64,000 bases of DNA, taken from positions 28,384 to 92,383 of the forward strand of contig JABLUY010000158.1 in assembly GCA_013306675.1 (NCBI GenBank), in the 5' to 3' direction. Within the stretch, counting starts at the first letter, position 1, and each line of letters starts with the position of its first letter. The position numbers and the translations under genes were made by a program. A model generated the notes under the pieces. The model had not been told where the DNA came from and did not search any database. It saw only the letters and a program-made list of their open reading frames with translations. This DNA is from Thraustochytrium sp. TN22 (Eukaryota; Sar; Bigyra; Thraustochytrida; Thraustochytriidae). Shown here piece by piece: positions 45,599 through 55,002 of this stretch.

Positions 45599-47488
45599 CG
45601 GTGCGGAGCCAGCCGGCAGCCGCGCGACGCTGCGCGCCCGACGAGGCCCAAGGGGACTCGCGCAAGCGCAAGCTGCTCAAGCACAAGCTGCTCAGGCACG
45701 AGCGGGAAGCTCCCCCCCACCAAGACCTTGAAAGACAGTGGACGAGTTGGTCTTCAACCTGCCAGGCAGGTCGGGATGCTTGCGAGGCAGTGCACCCAAC
45801 TCGGGCTCTACGCTGGCCGCTGTTCTCCGAGGCAGAGCTAGCTCTCAATGTCAAGTGCAAAAAAGCCTGGCCCTGCTTTCGGCCAGGTCGAGGAACTTTT
45901 ACGCGCCCGACTAGATGCACAGCACCATGCCATGCAGTGGCTCCGCCGAGGCGTATAGCATCGCTCCTATCACCGCCGGCGCCTGCACACCAGGCTCACG
46001 GCGCCCGCAGGCGCCCGCAGCGACCGTCGTTTCATGAAGCCTGCGTGCGGACTCCCAGACCGGCTCGTCCATGCGTATTCTCCGGCGTGTACGGTGTACC
46101 CCTTGTAAGGAGCGCAAGCTACACAGCTGCTCAGCCCACGCACGCTGGACGCACGCTGGCGTCAACGGCATTCTCACACAGTCCCGGCAGTGCTCATGAG
46201 CAGGCTTTCCCTTCGCGGAAGATGGATTGCCCAGCATTCATGGAGACCTTGTTTGCTGTTTGCCTCTAGCTAGAGATCCCCGCATCAACAACAAAGCGGC
46301 GCTTTGGGCAACATCTGCGAGGAGAGAAGCACCGGGTCAAGACATCGCTAGCCTGGCAAGCTAGAGGCCGCTAGTCGGTGCGCTGGAGCACGCGAGTTCG
46401 CACGTCCCCAGGCTCTTCCAGCCAGCACTCGAGCTGCCCCGAAAGAGGCCGCGCTGGACGGCGCCGGGACGGCCGGGAGCCCTCGTAGCAACCAGCCGCC
46501 GCCGGAAAAAAATCGTGACGAGATGCTTCGTTAGAAGAGCTTGCATGGAGGACCGTCCTCCTTCCTCCCGAGTCCTGCCGCGCAGGCCGGGTCGCCCTCG
46601 ATGAAGAGTTCGTTGTGGACACCCCCGCCGCGCGCGCGGCGGCGCCGCCGGCCCCCAACGGATCGCTCGCGGCGGCCCGACTCGCGCGCCGCCCCCTTTC
46701 CCCGCGGCCGGCCCTGCTCGGCCGCCTTGGCGCTGGCCGCGCGGGGGGGTCTCCCCGCGAGTCCCGCGCCGCGCGGCGCCTTTCTCAGGCGCGCCTCGCG
46801 GCGCCTCAAGCCGCGCTTGCGCCTTGCGCGCGGCGCTTTCTGCGCTTTCTGCGCGCTGGCCGCTGTTCTCCGGGCAGTCGCGCCGCAGGGCAAGCCATTT
46901 CCGCGCGCCGCGCCTGGACTGCCTGCCTGCCTGCCCTCCTGCCCCGCCGGCCTGGCCTGGCCTGCGCGCCGAGTGGCCTGCGCGCGCGTGCCTGCGTGGT
47001 CCGGCAGGCAGAGCGAGGCGAGGCGGGGCGAGGCGAGGCGAGGCGAGGCGGGGCGTCCGAGGCGCTGGCCAGCGCTGCGCGGCGGCGGAGCTGCTCGCGG
47101 CGGCGGCGCGCGCGCGGCGCGGCGCGCGCGGCGGCGCGCTCGCGGCGGCGCGCGGCGGCGGCGGGCGCGCAGGCCTCGCTCGTGTTCATCCATTTGTCCA
47201 TCCATTCTGATTTCAATTCATTCCATTCCATTCCACTCCACTCCACTCCGCCGCGCGCGAGGCGAGCGCGCGAGGGCCAGGCGAGCAGAGTCGGCGCGCG
47301 GCGCGCGCGCGCGCGGCGCGCCTCCGCGCGCGGCCTCCGAGGCGCGGCGCGGCGCGGCGCGGCGCGGCGCCGCGGAGGAGGCCGGCCGCGGCGACGCGCG
47401 CGTGCAGGGCGCCAAGGAGAGGTACGAGCGCGCGCGCGGCGCGGCGGCGCGCGGCGCGGGCGGGCGCGGCGGCGCGCGCAGCGGCGCG
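45313..47488. other. Long divergent intergenic region, YccF / PDE
   Basis: A 2.2 kb spacer. GCC runs (45313-45425) continue from the YccF start, then a GAC/GAG run (45537-45600), unremarkable sequence at 45650-46540, and very GC-rich DNA up to the PDE start with GAGGC (47022-47056) and ATTCC/ACTCC (47217-47250) pentamer runs. A plus ORF at 45505-46269 has an acidic homopolymer start and then no domain; not called. The PDE frame is open from 46541 but Arg/Ala-rich until 47489. Confidence 0.45.
47022..47250. repeat. GAGGC and ATTCC/ACTCC pentamer runs
   Basis: Two pentanucleotide runs in the GC-rich leader of the phosphodiesterase gene. The first is about seven GAGGC/GGGGC units; the second is ATTCC x3-4 then ACTCC x3. 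The GAGGC motif also occurs at 35989-36030. Confidence 0.8.
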
Positions 47489-50400
47489 ATGGAGGAGGAG
47501 GAGGCCGCCGCGGGCGCGCCGCGCAGGGTGCGGCGCAGGGCGACGTCCGGGTCCGAAGCCGGGTCCGGGGCAGGGTCCGACAGCGACGCCGAGGGCGGCG
47601 AGGCCGAGGGCGGCGAGCGCGGCGCGGCCGGGCGCGCGCAGGGCGGCGAGCAGGACGACGCGGAGACGGTGGTGGGGTCCGTGGTGGGGTCCGTGACGAG
47701 CTCCGTGTTCGGGTCGCTTGCGCTGGGCGGCAGGCCGGACGAGAGGCTCATCGCAGTGGTGGTGTTCGGCGTGGCCAACGTGACGATGCTGCAGCTCGTG
47801 CGCAGGGCGCAGGGGTCCGCGGGAGGCCTCATCACCATGACTCTCGCGGAGATGTACGCGGCCGGCGCGCCGCTCGGCCTGTACGTGGTCTTCCTGTTGG
47901 CGCTGCATGCGTGGAACAAGTACTACGGGATCGAGGACGAGCTGGCGGCCGATCTGGCGGCCGCGGAGGAGGCCGTCTGCGCCGCTGGCACGCTCGGCGA
48001 CGGCGACGGCGGCGAGGTCGCGCCCAGCGCCGACGACATGGCTCGCGTCAAGAACATGGGCGACATCGACTGGCTGCTCTCGCCGGCCTCGCTGCTCTCG
48101 CCGACGGCGCCGGCGACGGCCGCGCCTCAGGGCGCGAGGATTCCACCGCCGCGACCCGCGGGCCTGGACGCGCGCGGCGCGGCTGCCGGCGCCGCCGACC
48201 AGTCGCCGCTCTCGCCGTCCCCGCTGCCCTCGCCACCGCCTCCGCCTCTCCTGGCGCCCCAGCCGCAGGCGCTGCCCGGCGTTGCGGCCGCGGGCTCGTC
48301 GGCGGGCTTTGCGGGCTCCGTAGGAACAGCGGCCGCTTCTACGACGGGCCCTTTCGTGGGCGCTGCCGGGGCTGGTGCCTCGCCGCCCTCCATGTTGCCG
48401 GGCGTCTCGCCCTTCTTCACCTTTACGCCGTCGCGCTCGCCGAGCATCTCGTCCATCCCCGGTCTCGACATGGATGAGGCTTCCCTCAACGCGGCCATGG
48501 CTGCGGCCTCGTACCAGCACCCGTCGCAACGTCACTGGCGCAAGACGCGCCAGCCCTCGGCGCACTCGCACCTGTCCACCTACTCGTCGAGTGGCTTCGC
48601 TGAGGCCGGCCGTCTCACCCGCCACCTCTCGTGCGGCTCGAGCTTTGACTTTCTCGGCAAGTCCATCGACACGCCGCTACAGAGCGCCGTGGGCGACCTC
48701 CTGCGCGTGCGCGCCTTCTTGGCGCGCCTCGACAAGGGCGCCATGCTGGCCGCCATGGAGGACTTGGAGCAGGAGGATACCTGGGCCGAGCACCAGTCCG
48801 AGACGTCCTCCATGTACTCGTCGCCCACGCACGCCTCGTACCGCGGCAGCAACGGCGGTAACGGCGCGCTCTCGCCACAAGCCAGCCGCAAGAAGCACCG
48901 CCTCAAGAGCTCCGGCGCGTCCTCCTCCAACCTGCAGCGCCGCGCCTCGGGCCCCTCCCAGTCGCGCGCCAGCGGCGTCGGCGGCGGCGGCGCCGGCGGC
49001 GGCATGTCGCGTTCCCCCTCCACCAACTCGGTGCCGGCCGCCGCCGTGGCCGCGCAGCGCCGCAAGGGCGCCAGCAAGCTCGCCAAGCGGCGACCGTCGC
49101 GCCGCGCCAGCGGCGGCACCGAGGGCGGCAGCAGTCAGCTCGGCGCGCCCCGCAGCGACGCCGCCGCACGCGCGGGCTCGCGGACCTCGCCGCCCACGGG
49201 CACCTCGGGCCTGGCGCAATCGCGCAAGGGCGTCGCGGCCGCTGCCACTGCCACTGCTACTGCCGAGGACGCCACCAAGGCCGCCGCCGGAGGGCCCAAG
49301 CGCTGGCTTGCGCGCGAGGATGCCGACGAGGACTACATCGACCCAGGGTCCACGAGCGAAAGCGAGGGCGACGCCGACGCAGAGGGCGGGCCCTTTGAGC
49401 ACTTCAGCGATGAGCGCACCGACGAGAGCGCCGACCAGGACGCAGACGGACGGCACGCGAAGCCGACGGTGACTTCGGGCGCCGACAAGGACGCTAACGA
49501 CGATGGCGGCGACCTGCCGCCGCCGCCGGCCATCGAGGGCGCCGACTCGATCCCCGGATCCACGTCCTCGGACGACCATTTTGACGCCAACGCCGACGCG
49601 CTCAAGGACCCCGAGGTCTGGGAGTTCGCCATGACGCCGAGCCGATGGCTCGAGAACGCGATCGAGGCGCTCAGCGAGCCCGAAACTCTCATGCAGCCCG
49701 TCCTGCACGGCGACGTCTTCGCCAACGGCGCCCCCCACAACGGCTGGCTCAACATGGCCGGCGGTCCGCCACTCGGCTACGACTTCGACCTCGACGACGA
49801 TCCCGACTTTTGTAGCATGCTGCCCGGCGCCACGCATGGCCCGGACGGCGCGGCTAACCGCGGCAGCTTCAACAGCGACGACCCCACGGCCAACTCAGAC
49901 AAGTCCGGCAAGTCGGCTTTCCTTCGCGTGGTAGATGACTACAGCGGGGCGCCCTCCTCGTCGTCAACGTCCACCACAGGCAACACCAACGCCAAGGAGA
50001 CAAACAAGCAGGCTGGCTCCGGCACTGAAGACGCCAAGGACACCAAGATTCGGCCCGCGGCGCTGGAGACCGGCTCGCCCACCGCCTCATCAACCTCGCC
50101 TCACATCATCAGCGAGACCAAGGCAGAGTCCGAATACCGAACCGGACCGCCGAGCCCTGGCGAGGTGTTCTCGCGGCCGCGGTCCTCGAGCCTCAGCGAG
50201 TCCGGCTCGCCCACCTCCTCGTCCCTGCAGGTGCTGCTCTCGCACCTGCAGGACTGGAACTTTGACGCGCTGCATCTGGCCGAGGAGACCGAGGGCCGCC
50301 CTCTGTATGCCATGATCTGGACGGTCTTCTCCAAGTGCGAGTTCCTGCGCATCTACAAGATGGACCGCCGCATCTTTAAGGCCTTCGCGAAGCAGATCGA

Positions 50401-51376
50401 GGCATCCTACAACCATTCCGTGCCCTACCACAACAGCGCGCACGCCGCCGACGTCCTGGTGTCCATGCACCACCTTCTGTTTAACCTGCAGCTCGGCACG
50501 GAGCTTTCCACGCTCGAGTCGCTCTCAGCGCTCTTTGCGGCCGCTGTGCACGACATTGCGCATCCGGGCCGCAACAATGCCTTCTTGGTGCGCAGCGAAC
50601 ACCGCCTTTCCATCATTTACAGCGATGTCTCCGTGCTGGAGCACATGCACCTGGCGCACGCCTTCCAGCTCCTGCAGCACCCCAGCTTCAACATCCTCGC
50701 CAACTTGCCAAAGGACGATTACACCACCTTTCGCAAGCTGTGCATCCGCATGGTTCTTGCCACGGACCTGCGCCTGCACTTTGAGACCGTCACCAAGCTC
50801 AAGAACCTCGCCGGCACACTGAAGGGAAGCTTCGTGTCGGCCGAGCGCCGCGATCTCATCCTTGAGGTCTGTATCAAGGTGTCTGACATCGGCCACGCCA
50901 GCAAGCGCTTCTCGCTGCACAAGCGCTGGTCCGACCTCATCACGGAGGAATTCTTTCAGCAGGGCGACGATGAGCGCGAGCGCGGCCTCAAGATCTCCGA
51001 CTTCATGGACCGCCATAACCCGGACAACGAGCGCAACCAGATTGGCTTCCTCGACTTCATTGCGCTTCCGCTCTACCAAGGCCTGCGCGAGGTGTACCCA
51101 CGTTCCGCCGACCTCTTCCGCGAGGCGCGCAAGAACCGCAACGAGTGGAAGGCCATGCACCGCGCGGCCATCGCCGCTAAGCGTGAGCAGGGCATCGCCG
51201 TGGCCGAAGACTCGGCCAAGGACGCCAAGGAAGAGGAGGAGGAGCTCTCCGACGCTGAGCCCGACGCTGAGTCCCACGCTGACTCGGAGAAGGCCACCGA
51301 ACCTTCCAAGGGCGATGCCAGCACCAGTGCCAGCACTTCTACTACCGACACTGCACCGGCGGCATCCAAGGTGTGA
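47489..51376 (+). CDS. Class I cyclic-nucleotide phosphodiesterase, membrane anchored, long disordered middle
   Basis: Encodes 1295 residues from the ATG at 47489 (MEEEEAAAG). After an acidic disordered start (~1-75), two hydrophobic helices (~85-105, RLIAVVVFGVANVTMLQLV; ~128-147, APLGLYVVFLLALHAW) form a membrane hairpin. A ~770-residue Ser/Pro/Ala-rich disordered region follows. The C-terminal PDEase_I catalytic domain (~920-1235) has YHNSAHAADV with H981 and H985, VHDIAHPG with H1021 and D1022, SDIGHASKRF and the glutamine-bearing pocket line RNQIGFLDFIALPLY. These residues bind two metals and hydrolyse 3',5'-cAMP and/or cGMP; the conserved Gln is present but specificity cannot be set from sequence. 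No GAF or PAS domain is visible. The C-terminal tail is acidic then Ser/Thr-rich. Confidence 0.93.
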   Translation: MEEEEAAAGAPRRVRRRATSGSEAGSGAGSDSDAEGGEAEGGERGAAGRAQGGEQDDAETVVGSVVGSVTSSVFGSLALGGRPDERLIAVVVFGVANVTMLQLVRRAQGSAGGLITMTLAEMYAAGAPLGLYVVFLLALHAWNKYYGIEDELAADLAAAEEAVCAAGTLGDGDGGEVAPSADDMARVKNMGDIDWLLSPASLLSPTAPATAAPQGARIPPPRPAGLDARGAAAGAADQSPLSPSPLPSPPPPPLLAPQPQALPGVAAAGSSAGFAGSVGTAAASTTGPFVGAAGAGASPPSMLPGVSPFFTFTPSRSPSISSIPGLDMDEASLNAAMAAASYQHPSQRHWRKTRQPSAHSHLSTYSSSGFAEAGRLTRHLSCGSSFDFLGKSIDTPLQSAVGDLLRVRAFLARLDKGAMLAAMEDLEQEDTWAEHQSETSSMYSSPTHASYRGSNGGNGALSPQASRKKHRLKSSGASSSNLQRRASGPSQSRASGVGGGGAGGGMSRSPSTNSVPAAAVAAQRRKGASKLAKRRPSRRASGGTEGGSSQLGAPRSDAAARAGSRTSPPTGTSGLAQSRKGVAAAATATATAEDATKAAAGGPKRWLAREDADEDYIDPGSTSESEGDADAEGGPFEHFSDERTDESADQDADGRHAKPTVTSGADKDANDDGGDLPPPPAIEGADSIPGSTSSDDHFDANADALKDPEVWEFAMTPSRWLENAIEALSEPETLMQPVLHGDVFANGAPHNGWLNMAGGPPLGYDFDLDDDPDFCSMLPGATHGPDGAANRGSFNSDDPTANSDKSGKSAFLRVVDDYSGAPSSSSTSTTGNTNAKETNKQAGSGTEDAKDTKIRPAALETGSPTASSTSPHIISETKAESEYRTGPPSPGEVFSRPRSSSLSESGSPTSSSLQVLLSHLQDWNFDALHLAEETEGRPLYAMIWTVFSKCEFLRIYKMDRRIFKAFAKQIEASYNHSVPYHNSAHAADVLVSMHHLLFNLQLGTELSTLESLSALFAAAVHDIAHPGRNNAFLVRSEHRLSIIYSDVSVLEHMHLAHAFQLLQHPSFNILANLPKDDYTTFRKLCIRMVLATDLRLHFETVTKLKNLAGTLKGSFVSAERRDLILEVCIKVSDIGHASKRFSLHKRWSDLITEEFFQQGDDERERGLKISDFMDRHNPDNERNQIGFLDFIALPLYQGLREVYPRSADLFREARKNRNEWKAMHRAAIAAKREQGIAVAEDSAKDAKEEEEELSDAEPDAESHADSEKATEPSKGDASTSASTSTTDTAPAASKV

Positions 51377-51835
51377 CTTTTTTCTTGCCGCTCCGCCGGG
51401 AAGCCAAGGTGGAGAGGTGGAGATTGGGGGAGACCTCGGAGAGAGACCGAGACAAAGACAGAGACGGAGAGACAGAATGTGCGTGTGTGCGCCTCTCTTT
51501 CTCTCTCTCTCTCTCTCCCTCACACACACGATACACAACCATTCCGTCTGTCCTGTCCTATCGCGTGTCTGCACATAGAGCGCCTGCAACACTTTCGCCG
51601 CGTAGCGACGACACGCACCGATCCAAAGAGGAGGGAGGACAAGAAGGTGGAGGGGCTGGGTGCCCTGCGCTGTAGCTTACATCTATACTCTTTACTGTAC
51701 CAAAAGCAAAAACGCAATATGCAAATGCTATTTGCCGACTCGGAGCCACGCCGACTCGGACGCGTGCACACCATCTTGCTGTTGCGGTTTTTCTCGTGTG
51801 TATGTTCCCCTCCCTCTTAGCTCCTCCGCGGGCTA
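51377..51835. other. Convergent 3' intergenic region with CT/CA repeats
   Basis: Between the stops of the phosphodiesterase and ferric reductase 1 genes. GAGA-rich at 51425-51475, CT then CACA dinucleotide run at about 51495-51530, then AT-richer sequence (51680-51800). No gene supported. Confidence 0.5.
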
Positions 51836-52460
51836 TCAAAACCCATACTCCTCCTCGTCCGCAATAAAGTGTACTCGACCCGGCGGGGCCGAAGCGTCGC
51901 GGCACGCCGCCGCCGTGGCATCCAGGAGCCGCTCCGGACCGCAGATGGAGACGCCCACGAGTGCATGCGGCCCCACAAAGCGCCGAAACGAGCTGGGATG
52001 TGGCTGCAGCAAATCCGCGACGCCCTGCAGCACCTCGCGCAGGTCTGGCCTCCCGCGAATCACCTCGAGCGGCTTGGGCGCCTGTCGCAGGAGCGGCAAC
52101 AGCGCCTCTGCGTGCCGCTCTTGCTGCTGTTTGTGCGTCGCCGACTCGCACAATACCAGGTCCACCATGTCCACACGGCGCAGCGTCGGGAAGCACAAGC
52201 ACAGAACGGCCGCCGAAGCCGACGCCGCCAGACCCGCAGCAAGACCCATACCTGCGACTGCGCCCAGCTGCACGGCGCGCTTCACCGTGTGCGACACGTC
52301 GTGGTGCGCCTCGCCATATTGGCCGCCGTAGCAGAGTCCAGCCAGCATGCCAAGTGCCGTGACCCCGGTCACCCAGGCCTTGGCCACAGGCGAGTCCAGC
52401 TGCGTGGCGTACCCGTGTGTCTCCTCCTTGTCCTGTTGGCGTAGCTGTCGGTGTTGCTGT

Positions 52461-52492
<32 letters not shown>

Positions 52493-54127
52493 CTGTTCCG
52501 TGGCAAGGTCCGGCGAGGAGGGCTCTCTCGCGGGCACTCGCATGAGACGGGCCTCGTCCAGGCCGGTGTCAGGACGCGTGATGAAAACTCGCGCATCCAC
52601 GCCTCTGGCAGCCAGGTCCTCGAGCGCCGCGCGATGCTCGTCCACAAAGGCTTCGCCTGTGACGAGCCAGCGCAGACCCACGTACGAGTACGCGTCCGCT
52701 TCCACTGCGGCACGGGCTGCGAGCAGGTGGGCGGTAATGCCGACGCCGCCCGACACAAAGACCGCCGCATCGTGGGCCATGTAGGCGCCATTGCGCGTGT
52801 GCGTGCCGCCGAACGGCCCGTCTAGCCGCACTGTGAGGCGGCTCGCGGCGTCCACCCTGCCTCCAACTGCGTCGGCCAGCGCGCGCGACCAGTCACCGCT
52901 GTCGCAGCGAATATAAAAGGAGATGGAGTGGCGCTCCGCCGAGGTCTCAGCAACGCTCATTGGGTGCCACTGCAGCGCCGACGCCTGCTTGACATTGAGG
53001 TGGTACCAGTGGCCCTGGCGAGGCAACGCCGTGGTGGGCGCCAGCGCGAGCTCCAGCCGCACGCAGGCCGTCGCCTCATTGACGCTCGCGTGTAGCACGG
53101 CACATGTGCGCGCCCTCCGCCACAGCGAGATGGCCTTGTCTGCCGTGTAGGTGGCCAGCCCTGGCAGCAGGTAGACCATGGTGGTCGGATCGTGGAGGAT
53201 GCCAAAGATAAAGAAGACCGCGGCGCCCAGCACGTGCGAGTAGTAGAAGAGCTGGTACCAGCGGCGCCGCACCTGCGGAAAGGACGTGATGCCGAGAACA
53301 AGTCCGCCGGCGATGGCCACCTCGCCCAGGATGTTGATGGTGACCAGCATGGGCTTGCAGTACGAGCCGCCCTCGGGTTCGACGCTGGTCCAGCCCATGC
53401 AGTGCAACAGGCTACCGGCACTCACATAGGCAGCCATGCCGACGAGCGCGTGCGCGATGACAAGAACCATGACGAGCGCTCCTAGCCAGCGGTGGAAGCG
53501 CACGGCCGCCTCCAGGCCAACGTCTGTCAGCTCGAGCCAGAAGGAGTGCTTGGAGACCGGGACCATGAAGACCGCCGCGTTCAGCGCGAAGCCAATGCCC
53601 AGCATCCTGCACAGGCCCAGCAGCGCCGTGCTCAGGTCGATCTCGCCGCCTTCCTTGTGCCGCCGCACGTGCTCCTTGAAGCCCGCGTAGTTTTGGTACA
53701 TGGTCGCGCTCTGAAGCACGAGCCATGCGAGCAGAATGGCGAGCTCCGCCAACGCCATGCGGCCCACGAGCGGCACGCCCACGCTGCGCCACAGCAGCGC
53801 CGCCGGCCTGCGCCGCCAGCCGGGCGAGCGCCGCGCGCGCTTCGCGCCGCGCCGCGTCGCCACGTGCAGCGCCACCACGACGGCGGCCAGCGCCGTGCCG
53901 GGCCCCAACAGGAGCACAGCGAGCTCGCTAGAGTGCACGCCCTCCAGGCGGAAGACCCCGCTCTTGAAGAGGGCCATGAAGTCGTGGTCCTGGCTGAGCA
54001 GCAGCGTCGCCGCCAGGGCCAGCGCGCTCGCCCAAGCCGCCGCTGCCGCCGCCCTCGCCGCGCCGCGCGCCGCCCAGCGCCGCACGCTGCGCAGCAGGCC
54101 GCCGGCCGCCGCGCGTCGCGACGCCAT
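51836..54127 (-). CDS. FRO/FRE-type ferric-chelate reductase, paralog 1
   Basis: Encodes 763 residues. It is a transmembrane flavocytochrome b that moves electrons from NAD(P)H via FAD and two haems across a membrane, normally reducing Fe3+ or Cu2+ chelates. The ferric-reductase-like core has two histidine pairs in adjacent helices, H212/H226 and H298/H312 (each pair 14 apart), for the haems. The FAD-binding line is WHPMSVAE (~387-394), and GGVGITAHLLA (460-470) is the NAD(P)H-binding start. About residues 575-650 hold two further hydrophobic helices inside the NAD(P)H half, preceded by a ~14-Gln run; I recall extra helices here in plant FROs. The protein ends EEEYGF, the terminal aromatic expected in the family. 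A NADPH oxidase is less likely, since no EF-hands are seen. Neighbour 55003-57429 is its paralog. Confidence 0.9.
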
Positions 54128-55002
54128 CGCCTCTCCGCTCTCGCCTGCCTCGCCTGGCTCCTCGACTGCAGCGGCGTGCCGGGCGTGGCCCTGGATGCAG
54201 TCCTCGCTGCCGCAAGCCGGCGCTGTTCGGGTTCTGCGACTCGACGACTTGCCTCACGAGCTTCAAGTTGTGGCCATGGTTGGCGCCGGCCCCTGCGGGT
54301 CGCCCCGAGCCTGCCGGGCCTGCTGCGCTCAGCGAGTCGCCACGAGCCGAGCCGGCCCGAGACGATCAACGCAAGGCAAGGCCAGGCCACTGGCAGGCCA
54401 AGCCGAGCGAGGCGAAGCGTGCCGAGACTCGGAGCGAGCCTGAGCGAGGTGTCAGTCATCATCATCATCACCATAAATACGTGTGGGGCGCGTGTGTGCG
54501 CGTGGGTGCGGGGATGGCTGCGGGGGAGGGCGGGTTCCCCATGGAGGGCTTGCGCGCGTGCGGGCACACGAGGGCACGTGGTCGCGCATGCCGCGGGGTT
54601 CTTTCGGCCATCATCCCATACAAGCACGCATCATCACGCAGACTCATCTTCATTGTAGCGCAGTGACGGTGATCTCAAACTAGCCTAAGGCTAGGCTAGT
54701 CTCGGACTCGGATAGCCGCATCGCTTGGTCATGAGAAGCCTTAGCAGGGACAGACGACAGTCGCTTGGGCCTGGGGGCATCGCTGACCGAGTCCTCGGAT
54801 GCTCCAGTGCCAGTGCCATTGACGCGGCCAAACGACACCATGGAGAAAAGAAGAAAAATGTCTTGGTGGGATGCGTAGAGCGAGTTCGATCTTCTACCAA
54901 GGAAGACTTGCGCTGCGCTGCACTGTACTACGCTGCACTGCAAAGATTTTGCGAGGCGCGATCGTGCCGTGTGCGGCGTGTGGGTCAGATCAGACGGGGC
55001 GA
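54128..55002. other. Spacer between the two ferric reductase genes
   Basis: At 875 bp it holds the promoter of paralog 1 and the 3' UTR of paralog 2, both minus-strand. The GC-rich half (54128-54450) lies next to the paralog 1 start. ATCATC triplets occur at 54458-54475. A short palindromic CTAGCCTAAGGCTAG element is at 54681-54695, and the related CCTAAGGCTAG also occurs near 57930. No gene supported. Confidence 0.5.

Noticed and set aside
45505-46269. 254-codon plus ORF with an acidic homopolymer start
   Set aside because: After the Glu/Asp run the composition is that of random GC-rich DNA; no domain or homology visible.
47213-48625. 470-codon minus ORF in the PDE 5' region
   Set aside because: Arg/Gly-rich shadow of GC-rich DNA.
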